Assembly: GCF_002258785.1 (NCBI RefSeq)
Contig: NZ_NOYI01000012.1
Coordinates: 434,001-498,000, forward strand
Reading direction: 5' to 3'
Source: Rhodococcus sp. 06-235-1A
Lineage (GTDB): Bacteria; Actinomycetota; Actinomycetes; Mycobacteriales; Mycobacteriaceae
DNA length: 64,000 nt
This document shows positions 38,197-47,019 of the stretch, piece after piece; positions within the stretch are counted from its first letter, which is position 1, and each line of letters begins with the position of its first letter. The position numbers and the translations under genes were made by a program. The notes beneath the pieces are model-generated. The model saw only the letters and a program-made list of their open reading frames with translations, was not told the origin of the DNA and made no database searches.

Positions 38197-39321
38197 CGAG
38201 ACACCGAGAGCCATCACCGCAGCGTCGTCGACCAGACCGTCGCCGAAACTGTTCAACAGCCGTCGCAGGTGGTCGATCAGAACCCCAGGAGCTGCGGGAG
38301 CATGCTCGGTCGCGAAATCCAGCAGTGCGCCGTTGTCGTCGTAACGATCCGGACCTACCCGGGCCTCGGTGAGGCCGTCGGTGTAGAGCATCAAGGTGTC
38401 GCCGGGGTTCAACGTCACCGTGGCCGGCACGAAGCGAGCATTGCGGAGGATTCCCACGAGCTGACCGCCGGTCATGTGGACGTAGTGCGCGCTACCGTCG
38501 GCGCGCATCACCAGGGGAGGCGGATGACCGCCACTGGCCATGCACACCTCGAATCCCCCGGTGGACCGGCTGAGCACTCCGAAGACAGCCGTACAGAACT
38601 GCGCGTTGTTCTCGCGAAACTCCTGACGCAGGACCGAATCCAGGTTGTGCAACACCGCAACCGGGTCATGGTCGTAGACAGCAGCCGCGCGCAGCGTGTA
38701 TCGCGTCAACGAGGTCACGGCGGCTGCCGAGGCACCTTTGCCGCATACATCGCCGAGAAAGAACCCCCACCGGTCGTCGGAGAGCGGAAACAGGTCGTAG
38801 AAATCTCCGCCCACCTCGTCGCTCGACGCCGCGTGATAGTGAGCCGCCGCGGTCATTCCCGACGGCGGTAGCAGGCTCGGCGGTAGCAGCGACCGCTGCA
38901 GCGTTTTCGCCAGCAGCTCTGCCCTCGTGCGGGACTCGAGCAATTCACGCTCGTACGTGCGCCGATCCCGGGCGTCGAGAGCGGTGATGCGGATGAGTAC
39001 GGGAGTGCCGGACTCGTCGGTCTTGACGTTCGCGGTCATGAACACCGGCAGCCGACGACGATCGGAGGTCACGAAATCGAGCGCGATGCCGTCGAGCTGG
39101 CCGTACATCCGCAGGATGGGGCCGAAGTGCGTCTCGTAGTGAATGCGGCCCCCGGCGGTCAGCAACTCCGTGAAGTCCGTGCCGATCAATGTGTCGACGT
39201 CGAAGCCCAGCCAACCCGCCAGCGTCGCGTTCAGTCTCGCGATCCGCATGTCGGGATAGACCGACAGATAGCCGCACGGCGCGTTCTCGTAGAGGTCCTC
39301 GACGTCGAGCTCGTTGATCAC
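38173..39321 (-). CDS. PAS-PP2C phosphatase, RsbP-like
   Basis: This 382-residue protein has an N-terminal PAS domain (about residues 5-120; APCGYLSVYPDMRIARLNAT), a short coiled linker (about 125-145) and a SpoIIE/PP2C-type Ser/Thr phosphatase domain (about 155-380). Metal-binding acidic residues are visible in EVGGDFYDLFPL, FFLGDVCGKGASAA and GLVDDAAVMALG. PAS plus PP2C is exactly the RsbP layout of Bacillus, where it dephosphorylates RsbV under energy stress. The GTG at 39321 overlaps the RsbQ-like gene by 4 nt; the open frame further upstream is antisense-like. Its probable substrate is the STAS protein encoded at 37837. Confidence 0.9.
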   Translation of the reverse strand: MINELDVEDLYENAPCGYLSVYPDMRIARLNATLAGWLGFDVDTLIGTDFTELLTAGGRIHYETHFGPILRMYGQLDGIALDFVTSDRRRLPVFMTANVKTDESGTPVLIRITALDARDRRTYERELLESRTRAELLAKTLQRSLLPPSLLPPSGMTAAAHYHAASSDEVGGDFYDLFPLSDDRWGFFLGDVCGKGASAAAVTSLTRYTLRAAAVYDHDPVAVLHNLDSVLRQEFRENNAQFCTAVFGVLSRSTGGFEVCMASGGHPPPLVMRADGSAHYVHMTGGQLVGILRNARFVPATVTLNPGDTLMLYTDGLTEARVGPDRYDDNGALLDFATEHAPAAPGVLIDHLRRLLNSFGDGLVDDAAVMALGVSSVESGER

Positions 39322-40124
39322 GACGATCTCACGAAGGTCGCAATCGCGTCGGCGGTCTGCTCGGGTTCGGTGACGTGCGGGCAGTGTCCGCTGGCGTCGA
39401 GCGTCTTCAGGGTGCTGCCGGCGATGTGTTCGTGGACGTATCTGCCGACCTGAGGCGGAGCCAACGAATCTCGCGCGCAATCGACGATCGTCGTGGGCAG
39501 TGCTACCCCGGCCAGATCAGCGCGATTGTCGGACAGAAATGTGGTGCGGGCGAACACCCGTGCGCACGACGGGTCGGTTCGGCAGAAGCTGGCGGTCCAC
39601 ATGTTCTCCAGATCCGGCCGATCCGGTGCATTCACGACGATCGGTGCCATCGCCGCGGACCAGCCCAGATAGTTGCTGTCCAATGATTCGAGCAATTCGT
39701 CGATGTCCTCACGGCTGAAGCCTCCGCGATAGTCGCCATCGTCGATATAACGCGGAGACGGCGTCAGGAGAAAAAGCTTGGAAAACCGCTCGGGAGCCGC
39801 CTGAACCGCAAGAACACCCATCATCGACGCCACCGAGTGACCGACGAACGTGACGTTGCGGAGGTCGAGTTCTTCGACGATCTCGACGATGTCCTCGGCG
39901 TAGGCGTCGAGCGGCGCGTACTTGTCGGCATCCCAGGCCGACGGGTCCGAGGCTCCTGAGCCGACGTGATCGAAGAGCACAACCGAGAAATCCGGAGCCA
40001 GAATGTCGGTGACCGAACGCCAGAGTGTCTGATCGCAGCCGAACCCGTGAGCCAACATCACGACGGGACCGTCGGCAGCCCCGACGACCCTGACGTTGTT
40101 CTTGGTTCGCGCGTTCACCCGCAC
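39318..40124 (-). CDS. RsbQ-like alpha/beta-hydrolase
   Basis: This 268-residue cytoplasmic hydrolase resembles RsbQ, the activator of the PAS-PP2C phosphatase RsbP. The start has NNVRVVGAADGPVVMLAHGF, the nucleophile elbow is FVGHSVASMMG (about residue 96), the Asp is in IVDCARDSLAP (about 215) and the His in ASGHCPHVTEP (about 244). Elbow and spacing match RsbQ, which binds a small hydrophobic ligand. It is coupled to the RsbP-like gene by GTGA overlap, the same gene order as rsbQ-rsbP in Bacillus. A GTG at 40124 is the start used; a second GTG two codons later is equally possible. Confidence 0.88.
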   Translation of the reverse strand: MRVNARTKNNVRVVGAADGPVVMLAHGFGCDQTLWRSVTDILAPDFSVVLFDHVGSGASDPSAWDADKYAPLDAYAEDIVEIVEELDLRNVTFVGHSVASMMGVLAVQAAPERFSKLFLLTPSPRYIDDGDYRGGFSREDIDELLESLDSNYLGWSAAMAPIVVNAPDRPDLENMWTASFCRTDPSCARVFARTTFLSDNRADLAGVALPTTIVDCARDSLAPPQVGRYVHEHIAGSTLKTLDASGHCPHVTEPEQTADAIATFVRSS

Positions 40125-40205
40125 AGTCTGTCATCTGACTCCGACTGCGGGGAGTGAGACTGCCCGCACCGGGTATGACCTCTGTCTACAGAAACGAGAA
40201 ATGCC

Positions 40206-41258
40206 ATGCGAGTACTGGTCACCGGCGCAACCGGATACATCGGGTCGCGGCTGATCCCCGTGCTCCTCGAACAGGGTCACGACGTCCACGCGGCCATGCG
40301 TGATCCCGCGAAGAAGTCGCGCTTCGCCTGGGGTGCCCAGGTCACCGCTGTGCATTTCGACCTCGACGAGCACGAGACGTTCGATACCGCGACCACAGAC
40401 GTCGATGCCGTCGTCTACCTGGTTCACTCGATGGACGAAGGCGACTTCGTCGAGAAGGATCGGCACGCTGCGCAATCGATGGCCGCTGCGGCAGAGCGAA
40501 ACGGTGTGCAGCGGATCGTCTATCTCTCCGGTCTCATTCCTGACGACGGCACGCCTCTGTCGGATCATCTGCGCTCGCGCCTGCAGGTCGAGGAAACGTT
40601 TCTCGACAGTTCCGTCGACGCCACAGTGCTACGTGCGGCCATCATTCTCGGTTCCGGATCGACGTCCTTCGAGTTGGTTCGACGTATGACGGAGCGCTTA
40701 CCGCTGACGCCGATTCCGACGTGGATGCGCAGGCAGGTCCAGCCGATTGCCGTCGTGGATGTGGTCGCCATCATCGCCCGAGCCCTGGGCGAGACCGCGC
40801 GTCCGGGTTCGTTCGACATCGGCGGCACCGAAACGATGAGCTACCCGGAACTGCTGCAGGCATACGGCAGCGTCGCGGGTCTGCGCCGAGCACAGATTCC
40901 CGTCCCGCTGTTGCCGACCGGATTGGTGGGCCGCGCCGTCGCCACCATCACGCGTATGCCGCCGGGAACGGTGATCTCGTTGGTGGACAGCCTCACTCAC
41001 GACATGGTGGTGCGCCGCGGAAATGCGGCAACGGACATCTTCACCGAGCCGGGCACCACCCTGATGAGCGTCCGAGAGGCATTGCAGCGTTCCATCACCG
41101 TCACCGCCGACGAGGGCACCGACACGCATGCCGATCCGCAGGCCGCAGCCGATACCGATCCCGAGTGGGCGGGCGGGGTCGTCGACATCGTGAACGGTCG
41201 AGTGCGTCAACGGCCGTCCGGAATGGTGGGTAAGGCTCAGCTCGGAGCGACGCGCTAG
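40206..41258 (+). CDS. NAD(P)-binding NmrA/extended-SDR-like protein
   Basis: This 350-residue protein has an N-terminal Rossmann fold with GATGYIGSRLIPVLLEQGH (about 7-25) and DAVVYLVHSMDEGDF (about 73-87), typical of the atypical SDR/NmrA group that includes YwnB- and complex I 39-kDa-like proteins. YLSGLIPDD takes the place of a catalytic YxxxK, so it may bind NAD(P) or quinone-related ligands rather than act as a dehydrogenase. A GGGTAT hexamer 30 nt upstream resembles a SigF -10 element but no GTTT is correctly placed. It overlaps the convergent amidase by 4 nt. The function is unknown. Confidence 0.8.
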   Translation: MRVLVTGATGYIGSRLIPVLLEQGHDVHAAMRDPAKKSRFAWGAQVTAVHFDLDEHETFDTATTDVDAVVYLVHSMDEGDFVEKDRHAAQSMAAAAERNGVQRIVYLSGLIPDDGTPLSDHLRSRLQVEETFLDSSVDATVLRAAIILGSGSTSFELVRRMTERLPLTPIPTWMRRQVQPIAVVDVVAIIARALGETARPGSFDIGGTETMSYPELLQAYGSVAGLRRAQIPVPLLPTGLVGRAVATITRMPPGTVISLVDSLTHDMVVRRGNAATDIFTEPGTTLMSVREALQRSITVTADEGTDTHADPQAAADTDPEWAGGVVDIVNGRVRQRPSGMVGKAQLGATR

Positions 41259-42739
41259 TCGATGCTCTCGTAGCGATGCGACCACGGTGTTGCTCGCTCC
41301 AGCTGTCCCGCCAGTCGGACGAGCAACCCTTCACCGCCCAGCGGTGCGGTGAAGTGAGCACCCATCGGAAGACCGTCGGGTGTCCAGTGCAGGGGAAGCG
41401 ACAGCGCCGGCCGCCCGGTCACGTTTGCCAGCTGGGTGTACGGAATCCACGAAATGTTGTCGTCGATCATCTGATCGACGATGCCGGTGTATCGCAGGAT
41501 TCCGGCAGTTCTACTGCGCAACAACAACTCCGATGCCACCTGCAGTGGCTTCGCGAGATCGAATGCACCGATCTTCGGAGGCAGTTCCGCGAGAGTGGGC
41601 GTGAGCAGCAGATCGTAGGTTTCGAAGTAGGTGGCCAACGCACGCACGTGGACGTGGCGACCTTCCACGGCGTCGAGGTAGTCGACGCCGCTGGCGGATC
41701 TGCCCAACGCCGCCATGATTCGGGTGTCGCGCTCGAATGCGTCATCGCCACAACCGGTTCGGCGCTTCACCTCGTCCATCTCCCACGCCAGGTACGTGAA
41801 CCAGGCCAGCAGGAATTCGCGATTGAGGCTCGAGTCGTCGTACGGCGGGGCGTCGAGAAGTTCGACGGTGTGGCCGAGGTCGGTGAGTGTCTTCGCAGCC
41901 GCTTCCATCGCGGCGACGGCCTGCGGGTGGGGCGTCGGATTGATCGATGTCGCGGCATACATGCCGATGCGCAGAGGCTTGGGGTCCTTGTCCACTCCCG
42001 ACAGAAACGTGCCGCCCGGACGCGAGGGCAGATAGCCGGACGTCGCCTCGCCGCCGGCCAGCACGTCGAGCATCGCTGCGGTGTCTCGAACCGACCGCGA
42101 CACGACGCCTTGCACCGCTGCCCCGTGCATCGGCTCACCGAAGGTAGGTCCCGACGGCACCAGTCCACGACCCGGCTTGAGCCCGACCAGCCCGCAGCAC
42201 GACGCCGGAATGCGAATGGATCCGCCACCGTCGTTCGCTCCGGCCACCGGAACGATCCCCGCCGCGACGGCCGCAGCGGATCCACCCGACGACCCGCCGG
42301 GAGTTCTGGTGCGATCCCACGGGTTTCGAGTGGGACCGAACACCGTCGGCTCGGTGATCCCCTTGGCACCGAACTCCGGGGTGTTCGTCTTTCCGAAAAT
42401 GACCAGGCCTGCGTCCAGCCAGCGCTGCACCACAGTTGCATGCTCGGGCATCGGCAGGTCGGTGAGCGCACTCGTTCCGCTCGAGGTGGGCAGGCCGGCG
42501 TAGTCCTGCGAGAGGTCCTTGATCAGAAACGGCACACCGGCGAACGGGCCACCGAGCGTTCCGGACAGCCGCTGCTCGGCTTGCTCCTGCATCGGACGCA
42601 CGATTGCGTTGAGAGCCGGGTTGACCGACTTCGCATGCGCCGATGCACAATCGAGTAGCTCACGGGGCGTGACCTCGCCATTGGCTACCAGCTCCGCCAG
42701 TCCCAGCCCATCACGCTTCCGATACTCGTCGATACGCAT
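41255..42739 (-). CDS. Amidase-signature-family hydrolase
   Basis: This 494-residue enzyme has the amidase signature: catalytic Lys in FLIKDLSQ (about residue 72), cis-Ser in [16 protein letters not shown] (about 147-162) and the nucleophile Ser in [14 protein letters not shown] (about 168-181). It hydrolyses an amide, perhaps an aryl or fatty amide; annotations in this family often default to AtzF/GatA-like, but there are no GatB or GatC genes here. The cis-Ser-Ser-Lys triad is complete. It is a single gene, 65 bp downstream of the MFS transporter stop region, on the same strand, and could form a unit with it. Confidence 0.9.
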   Translation of the reverse strand: MRIDEYRKRDGLGLAELVANGEVTPRELLDCASAHAKSVNPALNAIVRPMQEQAEQRLSGTLGGPFAGVPFLIKDLSQDYAGLPTSSGTSALTDLPMPEHATVVQRWLDAGLVIFGKTNTPEFGAKGITEPTVFGPTRNPWDRTRTPGGSSGGSAAAVAAGIVPVAGANDGGGSIRIPASCCGLVGLKPGRGLVPSGPTFGEPMHGAAVQGVVSRSVRDTAAMLDVLAGGEATSGYLPSRPGGTFLSGVDKDPKPLRIGMYAATSINPTPHPQAVAAMEAAAKTLTDLGHTVELLDAPPYDDSSLNREFLLAWFTYLAWEMDEVKRRTGCGDDAFERDTRIMAALGRSASGVDYLDAVEGRHVHVRALATYFETYDLLLTPTLAELPPKIGAFDLAKPLQVASELLLRSRTAGILRYTGIVDQMIDDNISWIPYTQLANVTGRPALSLPLHWTPDGLPMGAHFTAPLGGEGLLVRLAGQLERATPWSHRYESID

Positions 42740-42804
42740 GGCGTCAGCTTAGTGCGGCGCTCGTCGCGGCCGACGCGTTACGCAGTCGATCACCGGCGTC
42801 GGTG

Positions 42805-44115
42805 TCAGGCAGGAAGTGGCGCGTGGGCCGTTTCGGGAATTCGCCACAGCGCGATCGACCCGGCGACGTTGAGGACGACGAGATAGATCGGAAAGAGCCC
42901 GGTCGCCCCTGCACTGTGCAGCCAGGTCCCGATCAGGGGCACGGTGCCGCCGAAGATCGCTGTTGCGAACGACATCGCCGTGCCTGTCGCCAGGACCCGT
43001 ACGTGACTGGGAAACATCTCGCCGAGCATGGCACCGCTGATCGACATCATGATGGCGGTCAGAGCGAGCCCTGCGCATTGGACGAACAAGGTATCCAGGA
43101 CATTCGAGGAAATCAGGAGGAACAGGGGGACGGTCGACACACTGTTACCGACGGCGAATGTCAGGAGCATCGGTCGTCGTCCGATCCTGTCGGACAGTCG
43201 TCCCAGCGGAACCTGAAGAAGACCGTAGAAGACGAACGCGACGGTCGATATCAGTACGGCGCTTTCCTTGTCCAGCCCCTCGGTCAGCACCGCCCACGTG
43301 GGAACAAAAGTGCCCCAGGCGTAGAACATTGCGCTGGTCAGAGACGCGATCACACATGCTCTCCAGAGCGCGCCGCGGTGATCGGTGAACAGCACGGCGA
43401 AACCTGCACGATCCAGGCGCGCCGATTGCTCCGTTTCGCCTGCATCGGTTGTTGCCGAGAGCGTCTCCTGCGCCCGTCGACGTATCCACCATGCCGCCAC
43501 CGCACCCCCTGCACCGATCAGAAACGGAATGCGCCAGGCCCACTCGCTCATGTTCTCCGATCCCACCAGTTGAACCAGGCCGGTGATGATGCCGAGGCAC
43601 ACGACCTTGCCCGCGCTGGAGGTGACATTGGTGAAACTGGTGAAGGTGCCACGCCGGTCCGGGGGTGCCGACTCCATCAGAAAGGCGCTGGCCGTTGCCA
43701 ATTCGCCGCCCGTCGAGAATCCCTGAACGAGACGCGCGATCACCAGAATGATGGGTGCCAGCACACCGACCTGGTAATAGGTCGGAGAGAGGCCGATGAT
43801 CAGGCTGCCGATCCCCATCATCGCAACCGACAGGCTCAGCGCAGCTTTTCGCCCGCGTCGATCGGCGATCTTCCCGAGCACGATTCCACCCACCGGCCGC
43901 GCCAGGAATCCGACGGCGAAGACCGCGAACGTACTGAGCAACGGGACGAGCGAGGATTCGCCACCCGGAAAGAACTGGTTGGCGAAGTAGATCGCCAGGA
44001 ACGAGTACGCACTCCAGTCGAAGTACTCGATCAGGTGCCCGACCCCTCCGGTGATCAGCTGGCGACGCCGGTCCATCCTGGGTTGTACGCCATCGAACGT
44101 GGACGATGCGCTCAT
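42805..44115 (-). CDS. MFS transporter, metabolite:H+ symporter (MHS) type
   Basis: This 436-residue protein has 12 predicted membrane helices. The N-terminal GHLIEYFDWSAYSFLAIYFA and ARPVGGIVLGKIADRRGRK (about 78-96) are the hallmarks of the MHS branch (shikimate, proline/betaine or alpha-ketoglutarate permease-like). The RLVQGFSTGGELATASAFL motif follows in helix 4. It is upstream of, and in line with, the amidase gene, and divergent from a LysR gene, so the LysR protein probably controls import of a compound that the amidase then processes. The substrate is unknown. Confidence 0.9.
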   Translation of the reverse strand: MSASSTFDGVQPRMDRRRQLITGGVGHLIEYFDWSAYSFLAIYFANQFFPGGESSLVPLLSTFAVFAVGFLARPVGGIVLGKIADRRGRKAALSLSVAMMGIGSLIIGLSPTYYQVGVLAPIILVIARLVQGFSTGGELATASAFLMESAPPDRRGTFTSFTNVTSSAGKVVCLGIITGLVQLVGSENMSEWAWRIPFLIGAGGAVAAWWIRRRAQETLSATTDAGETEQSARLDRAGFAVLFTDHRGALWRACVIASLTSAMFYAWGTFVPTWAVLTEGLDKESAVLISTVAFVFYGLLQVPLGRLSDRIGRRPMLLTFAVGNSVSTVPLFLLISSNVLDTLFVQCAGLALTAIMMSISGAMLGEMFPSHVRVLATGTAMSFATAIFGGTVPLIGTWLHSAGATGLFPIYLVVLNVAGSIALWRIPETAHAPLPA

Positions 44116-44241
44116 GACGAAGCCTCCGTGGTTTCGGTGCTCGGGTAGTCGTTTCCCACGAGGATCACGGAATCAGGCGTTGCAGAGGTCGTTGAGTGGC
44201 TCACGTCACATAGATAACCGTCCCGCCGATCGATTATCAAA

Positions 44242-44264
44242 TATCAATTCCTGCAGTTTTGATA
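44242..44264. promoter_or_regulatory. LysR-box inverted repeat
   Basis: TATCAA (44242-44247) and TTGATA (44259-44264) form a perfect 6-bp dyad with an 11-nt spacer, the classic T-N11-A LysR box. An extra TATCAA lies at 44235-44240. It begins 12-34 bp before the lysR ATG and about 127 bp from the divergent MFS gene, so both autoregulation and control of the transporter are plausible. Confidence 0.65.
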
Positions 44265-44275
44265 CGTTTCGACAT

Positions 44276-45187
44276 ATGGATGTCTCGCCACGGCTTCTCG
44301 AGCAGTTTCTCGTACTCGCGGAGGAACAGCACTTTCGCAGAGCCGCAGAACGGCTGTCCATGAGCCAACCCCCACTCACCCAGGCAATCAATCGACTCGA
44401 AAAGGTGATCGGGGTTCGGCTTCTCGAACGCAGTACCCGAAGAGTCACACTCACCCCTGCCGGCGTGGCGTTTGCCGTGGATGCGCGGCACCTGCTCGAT
44501 GCTCAACAGTCCGCGGTCGAACGAGCCCACCGGATCGACTCGGGTGCCGAGGGCGTGCTTCGCCTCGGATTCGTCACCAGTGTCTCCTACCGACTTCTAC
44601 CGGACCTTGTTCGACTCCTTCACACACACCTGCCTGGTGTGCGACTTCACTTGCACCAGAACAATTCCGGCGAGATGACCGACATGGTCCGACAACGCCG
44701 CCTCGACGTTGCCCTCATCCGCGCTCCTGTTCTGGATTCCCACGAATTGGATATCTCGATGCTGGAAGACGAACGCTTCGCTCTCGCGGTTCCCTCCGAC
44801 GGCAGCCTGGCATCCGAAACATCGGTCTCACTGTCCGATCTCCGCGAGGAGCCGTTCGCTCTGCCCTCGGGTGCCGATATGCCGGGCCTCGCCGAAGCCG
44901 TCTATTCGTACTGTCGCCAAGCGGGTTTCGAGCCGCGCGACGGCGGGCGGGCGACCACGTTGCCGGGCTTGATTGCGCTTGTCGCGGGCGGCGGATGTGT
45001 ATGTTTGGTGCCGGGCGGAGTTCGAGACGCGACCAGCCCAGGAATCACCTTCGTCGGCTTGGACGACGACCGTCACACGACACAGACCTTGTTCGTCGCC
45101 AGGAAGATCCACCACGATCCAGTCGTCGACAGAGTTCTCGAATTGATTCGCCGATCGTATTCGACTGCGGTATCGGAAGTCCGGTAG
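44276..45187 (+). CDS. LysR-family regulator of the transporter/amidase genes
   Basis: This 303-residue protein has a standard N-terminal winged helix (MDVSPRLLEQFLVLAEEQHF; SMSQPPLTQAINRLEKVIGV) and an effector domain from about residue 88 (GVLRLGFVTSVSYRLLPDLV), similar to BenM/CatR-type LysR proteins. The ATG at 44276 is fixed by the family N-terminus; the upstream frame covers the regulatory gap. It is divergent from the MHS transporter gene with a LysR box in between. Confidence 0.9.
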   Translation: MDVSPRLLEQFLVLAEEQHFRRAAERLSMSQPPLTQAINRLEKVIGVRLLERSTRRVTLTPAGVAFAVDARHLLDAQQSAVERAHRIDSGAEGVLRLGFVTSVSYRLLPDLVRLLHTHLPGVRLHLHQNNSGEMTDMVRQRRLDVALIRAPVLDSHELDISMLEDERFALAVPSDGSLASETSVSLSDLREEPFALPSGADMPGLAEAVYSYCRQAGFEPRDGGRATTLPGLIALVAGGGCVCLVPGGVRDATSPGITFVGLDDDRHTTQTLFVARKIHHDPVVDRVLELIRRSYSTAVSEVR

Positions 45188-45217
45188 CGGAACGCCCCGA
45201 TCGTCAGTGGCACAGCA

Positions 45218-46420
45218 TCAGTGTCGGGAGTTCGACCCCGGCAATGGTCGCAGCGCTCCCATCACCAGCAGCGAAGCCGCAAGAAGGGCGGCCACGACGA
45301 GCAGTGCGGTGAGCACGTCACCATGACCGCCGAGGAAGCCGATGAGGGGCGGGCCGCCCAGGAAGGCGAAGTACCCGATGGAGGCCACCACACTCACGCG
45401 CGCAGCTGCGGCGGCAGGCTCGTCGGCCGCCGCGCTCATGGCAACAGGGAAACCGAGCGACACGCCCGATCCCCACAGAAATGCGCCCAGAAAGACCAGC
45501 GGCACAACCGGACCCAGCACAAACAAGAGCACACCTACCACCGATACGCCCGCGAGACCGCGCAGTACGACGACGCGGCCGTACCGATCCAGGAGCCCGT
45601 TTCCGAACCACCGCACAGCGGTCATGGCGACCAGAAACGTGGTGAACCCGAGGGTTCCGGCCACAGCCGACACGTCGTAACCGTCGATCAATGCGATGTT
45701 GAGCCAATCGTTTCCGCTGCCCTCGGCAAACGCGAAGGACAAGGCGACGACGCCGATCAGCAGGGTGCGTGGCTCCTTCCACCGCGCGAGGGCGTGCGGC
45801 CGCGTGGAATCGGGGGTCGGCTGTTCGGGTTCGGCATCGGATTCGTTCAGGAAATGGCGAACTCCCCACGGAATGGCTCCGGCGATCACGACTGCGACCG
45901 TCAGCAGGTGCACCGTGACGGAGATGTTCAGCGCCACCATCGCAGTGCCGATCAGCGCTCCCGCCACAGTGCCTGCGCTGAAACCCGCGTGGAACCGCGG
46001 CATGATCGAGCGCCCGAGCCGACGTTCGGCCACCGCACCGTGGACGTTCATGGCGACATCCCATGCACCGTTGGCGAATCCGAGCACGAACAGTCCGATG
46101 AGCAACGGCACTACACCCACGAGGTAGCCGGTGGCGATGGTGGTCAGACCCGCAGCGAGAACGAGGGACATCACGGTGACCGTGCGTCGAGACCCGAAGC
46201 GGTTGATGATGATTCCGGACATCGGCAGCGCAAGCAGGGATCCGACTGCAATGGCGAGCAGCACGATTCCGAGTTGGGACGAGGTGAGTTCGAGGCGGTC
46301 GCGCACCTGTGGGATTCGAGAAGCCCAACTGGCGAAGGCAAAACCGGCCCCGATGAACGCTGCATAGGTTGCCCGCACCGCCACAGCCGTGCGTGCCGAA
46401 GTGGCATCGATATCGGACAC
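45218..46420 (-). CDS. MFS transporter
   Basis: This 400-residue transporter has about 12 hydrophobic helices. The N-terminal FIGAGFAFASWASRIPQVRD and the loop SGIIINRFGSRRTVTVMSLV fit the fucose-permease-like/YbjJ branch of the major facilitator superfamily, often annotated as a drug or sugar exporter. It starts with GTG. It follows a truncated carboxyltransferase gene on the same strand by 75 nt and shares no clear pathway with either neighbour. The substrate is unknown. Confidence 0.85.
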   Translation of the reverse strand: MSDIDATSARTAVAVRATYAAFIGAGFAFASWASRIPQVRDRLELTSSQLGIVLLAIAVGSLLALPMSGIIINRFGSRRTVTVMSLVLAAGLTTIATGYLVGVVPLLIGLFVLGFANGAWDVAMNVHGAVAERRLGRSIMPRFHAGFSAGTVAGALIGTAMVALNISVTVHLLTVAVVIAGAIPWGVRHFLNESDAEPEQPTPDSTRPHALARWKEPRTLLIGVVALSFAFAEGSGNDWLNIALIDGYDVSAVAGTLGFTTFLVAMTAVRWFGNGLLDRYGRVVVLRGLAGVSVVGVLLFVLGPVVPLVFLGAFLWGSGVSLGFPVAMSAAADEPAAAAARVSVVASIGYFAFLGGPPLIGFLGGHGDVLTALLVVAALLAASLLVMGALRPLPGSNSRH

Positions 46421-46495
46421 TGTGAATTACCCTGTTCTCTCGCTGTTCCGTAAGGGTAACGAAGGACAGGCCCAACTCTGCAACGGCCGCCGACA

Positions 46496-46882
46496 TCACA
46501 CCGCGGTGGCAGCGAAACCGATTCGATTGAAACGCTTTTCGCGGGCGATCATCCGCATCGACGGGTCCTGGGCGATCAGGTCGGCGAGCTCCCGGTGCAG
46601 GACGGCACCCACGCGGTCACAGAACTGCTGTGATTCGTCTGTCGCGTCGGGCAACTCGGGAATGATGATGTCGACGACGCCGGCTCGGAAGAGATCGAGC
46701 GAGCGGACACCCTGCTTGGTGGCCATCTCGGCCGCATGAGCAGTGTCCCGATGCACGATGGCCGACGCACCCTCGGGCGGCAGTGGCGACAGCCATGCGT
46801 GCTGGGCTGCCAGAACACGGTCCGCGGGCACCAGAGCGAGCGCGCCGCCGCCGGTCCCCTGGCCCAGCAACAGTGACAGAGT
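46496..46882 (-). pseudogene. 5'-truncated acyl-CoA carboxylase carboxyltransferase
   Basis: About 128 residues match the C-terminal end of actinobacterial acetyl-CoA carboxylase carboxyltransferases of the fused AccD-AccA type (about 470-500 residues when complete): GQGTGGGALALVPADRVLAA, then QHAWLSPLPPEGASAIVHRD and ATKQGVRSLDLFRAGVVDII. The first three quarters, including the biotin- and CoA-binding halves, are missing. Similarity stops abruptly near 46880, where the sequence changes to the regulatory region of the acyl-CoA dehydrogenase operon. A short in-frame lead (starts at 46975 or 46962) is unrelated. It is best read as a deletion remnant at a recombination junction. Confidence 0.75.
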
Positions 46883-46966
46883 TTTGGATGAATTCTGACC
46901 TGACTTCGAGCTCGGCGGCTCGAGGAGCACCCGTGGTTGACATCCACGGCAACGTCGCGCAATCAT

Positions 46967-46986
46967 TATTGGCACAGCGCCAACAA
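46967..46986. promoter_or_regulatory. Operator-like element before acyl-CoA dehydrogenase, copy 1
   Basis: TATTGGCACAGCGCCAACAA contains the inverted repeat TTGGC-N5-GCCAA (46969-46983). It matches 52336-52355 at 18 of 20 positions and lies 33 bp upstream of the acyl-CoA dehydrogenase ATG. It is likely the binding site of the TetR protein encoded at 51655, placed at both transcription units of this catabolic cluster. Confidence 0.7.
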
Positions 46987-47019
46987 ATCAAAGTGTGCGC
47001 TTCGAGCCGAGGAACCACC

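Noticed and set aside
40171-40176. GGGTAT as a SigF -10 element before the NmrA-like gene
   Set aside because: No GTTT or similar -35 element is found 15-17 nt upstream, unlike the glgX promoter.
42802-44148. Long antisense open frame over the MHS transporter gene
   Set aside because: The composition (His, Arg, Gln, Asp rich) and lack of any family match mark it as a mirror of the transporter codons.
45221-46453. Long antisense open frame over the second MFS gene
   Set aside because: The same shadow pattern is seen; the translated sequence is hydrophilic repeats such as HxxHR without a fold signature.
46886-47019. Insertion sequence or attachment site at the carboxyltransferase junction
   Set aside because: No transposase, terminal repeats, target duplication or tRNA end is visible there; only the operator-like repeat is found.
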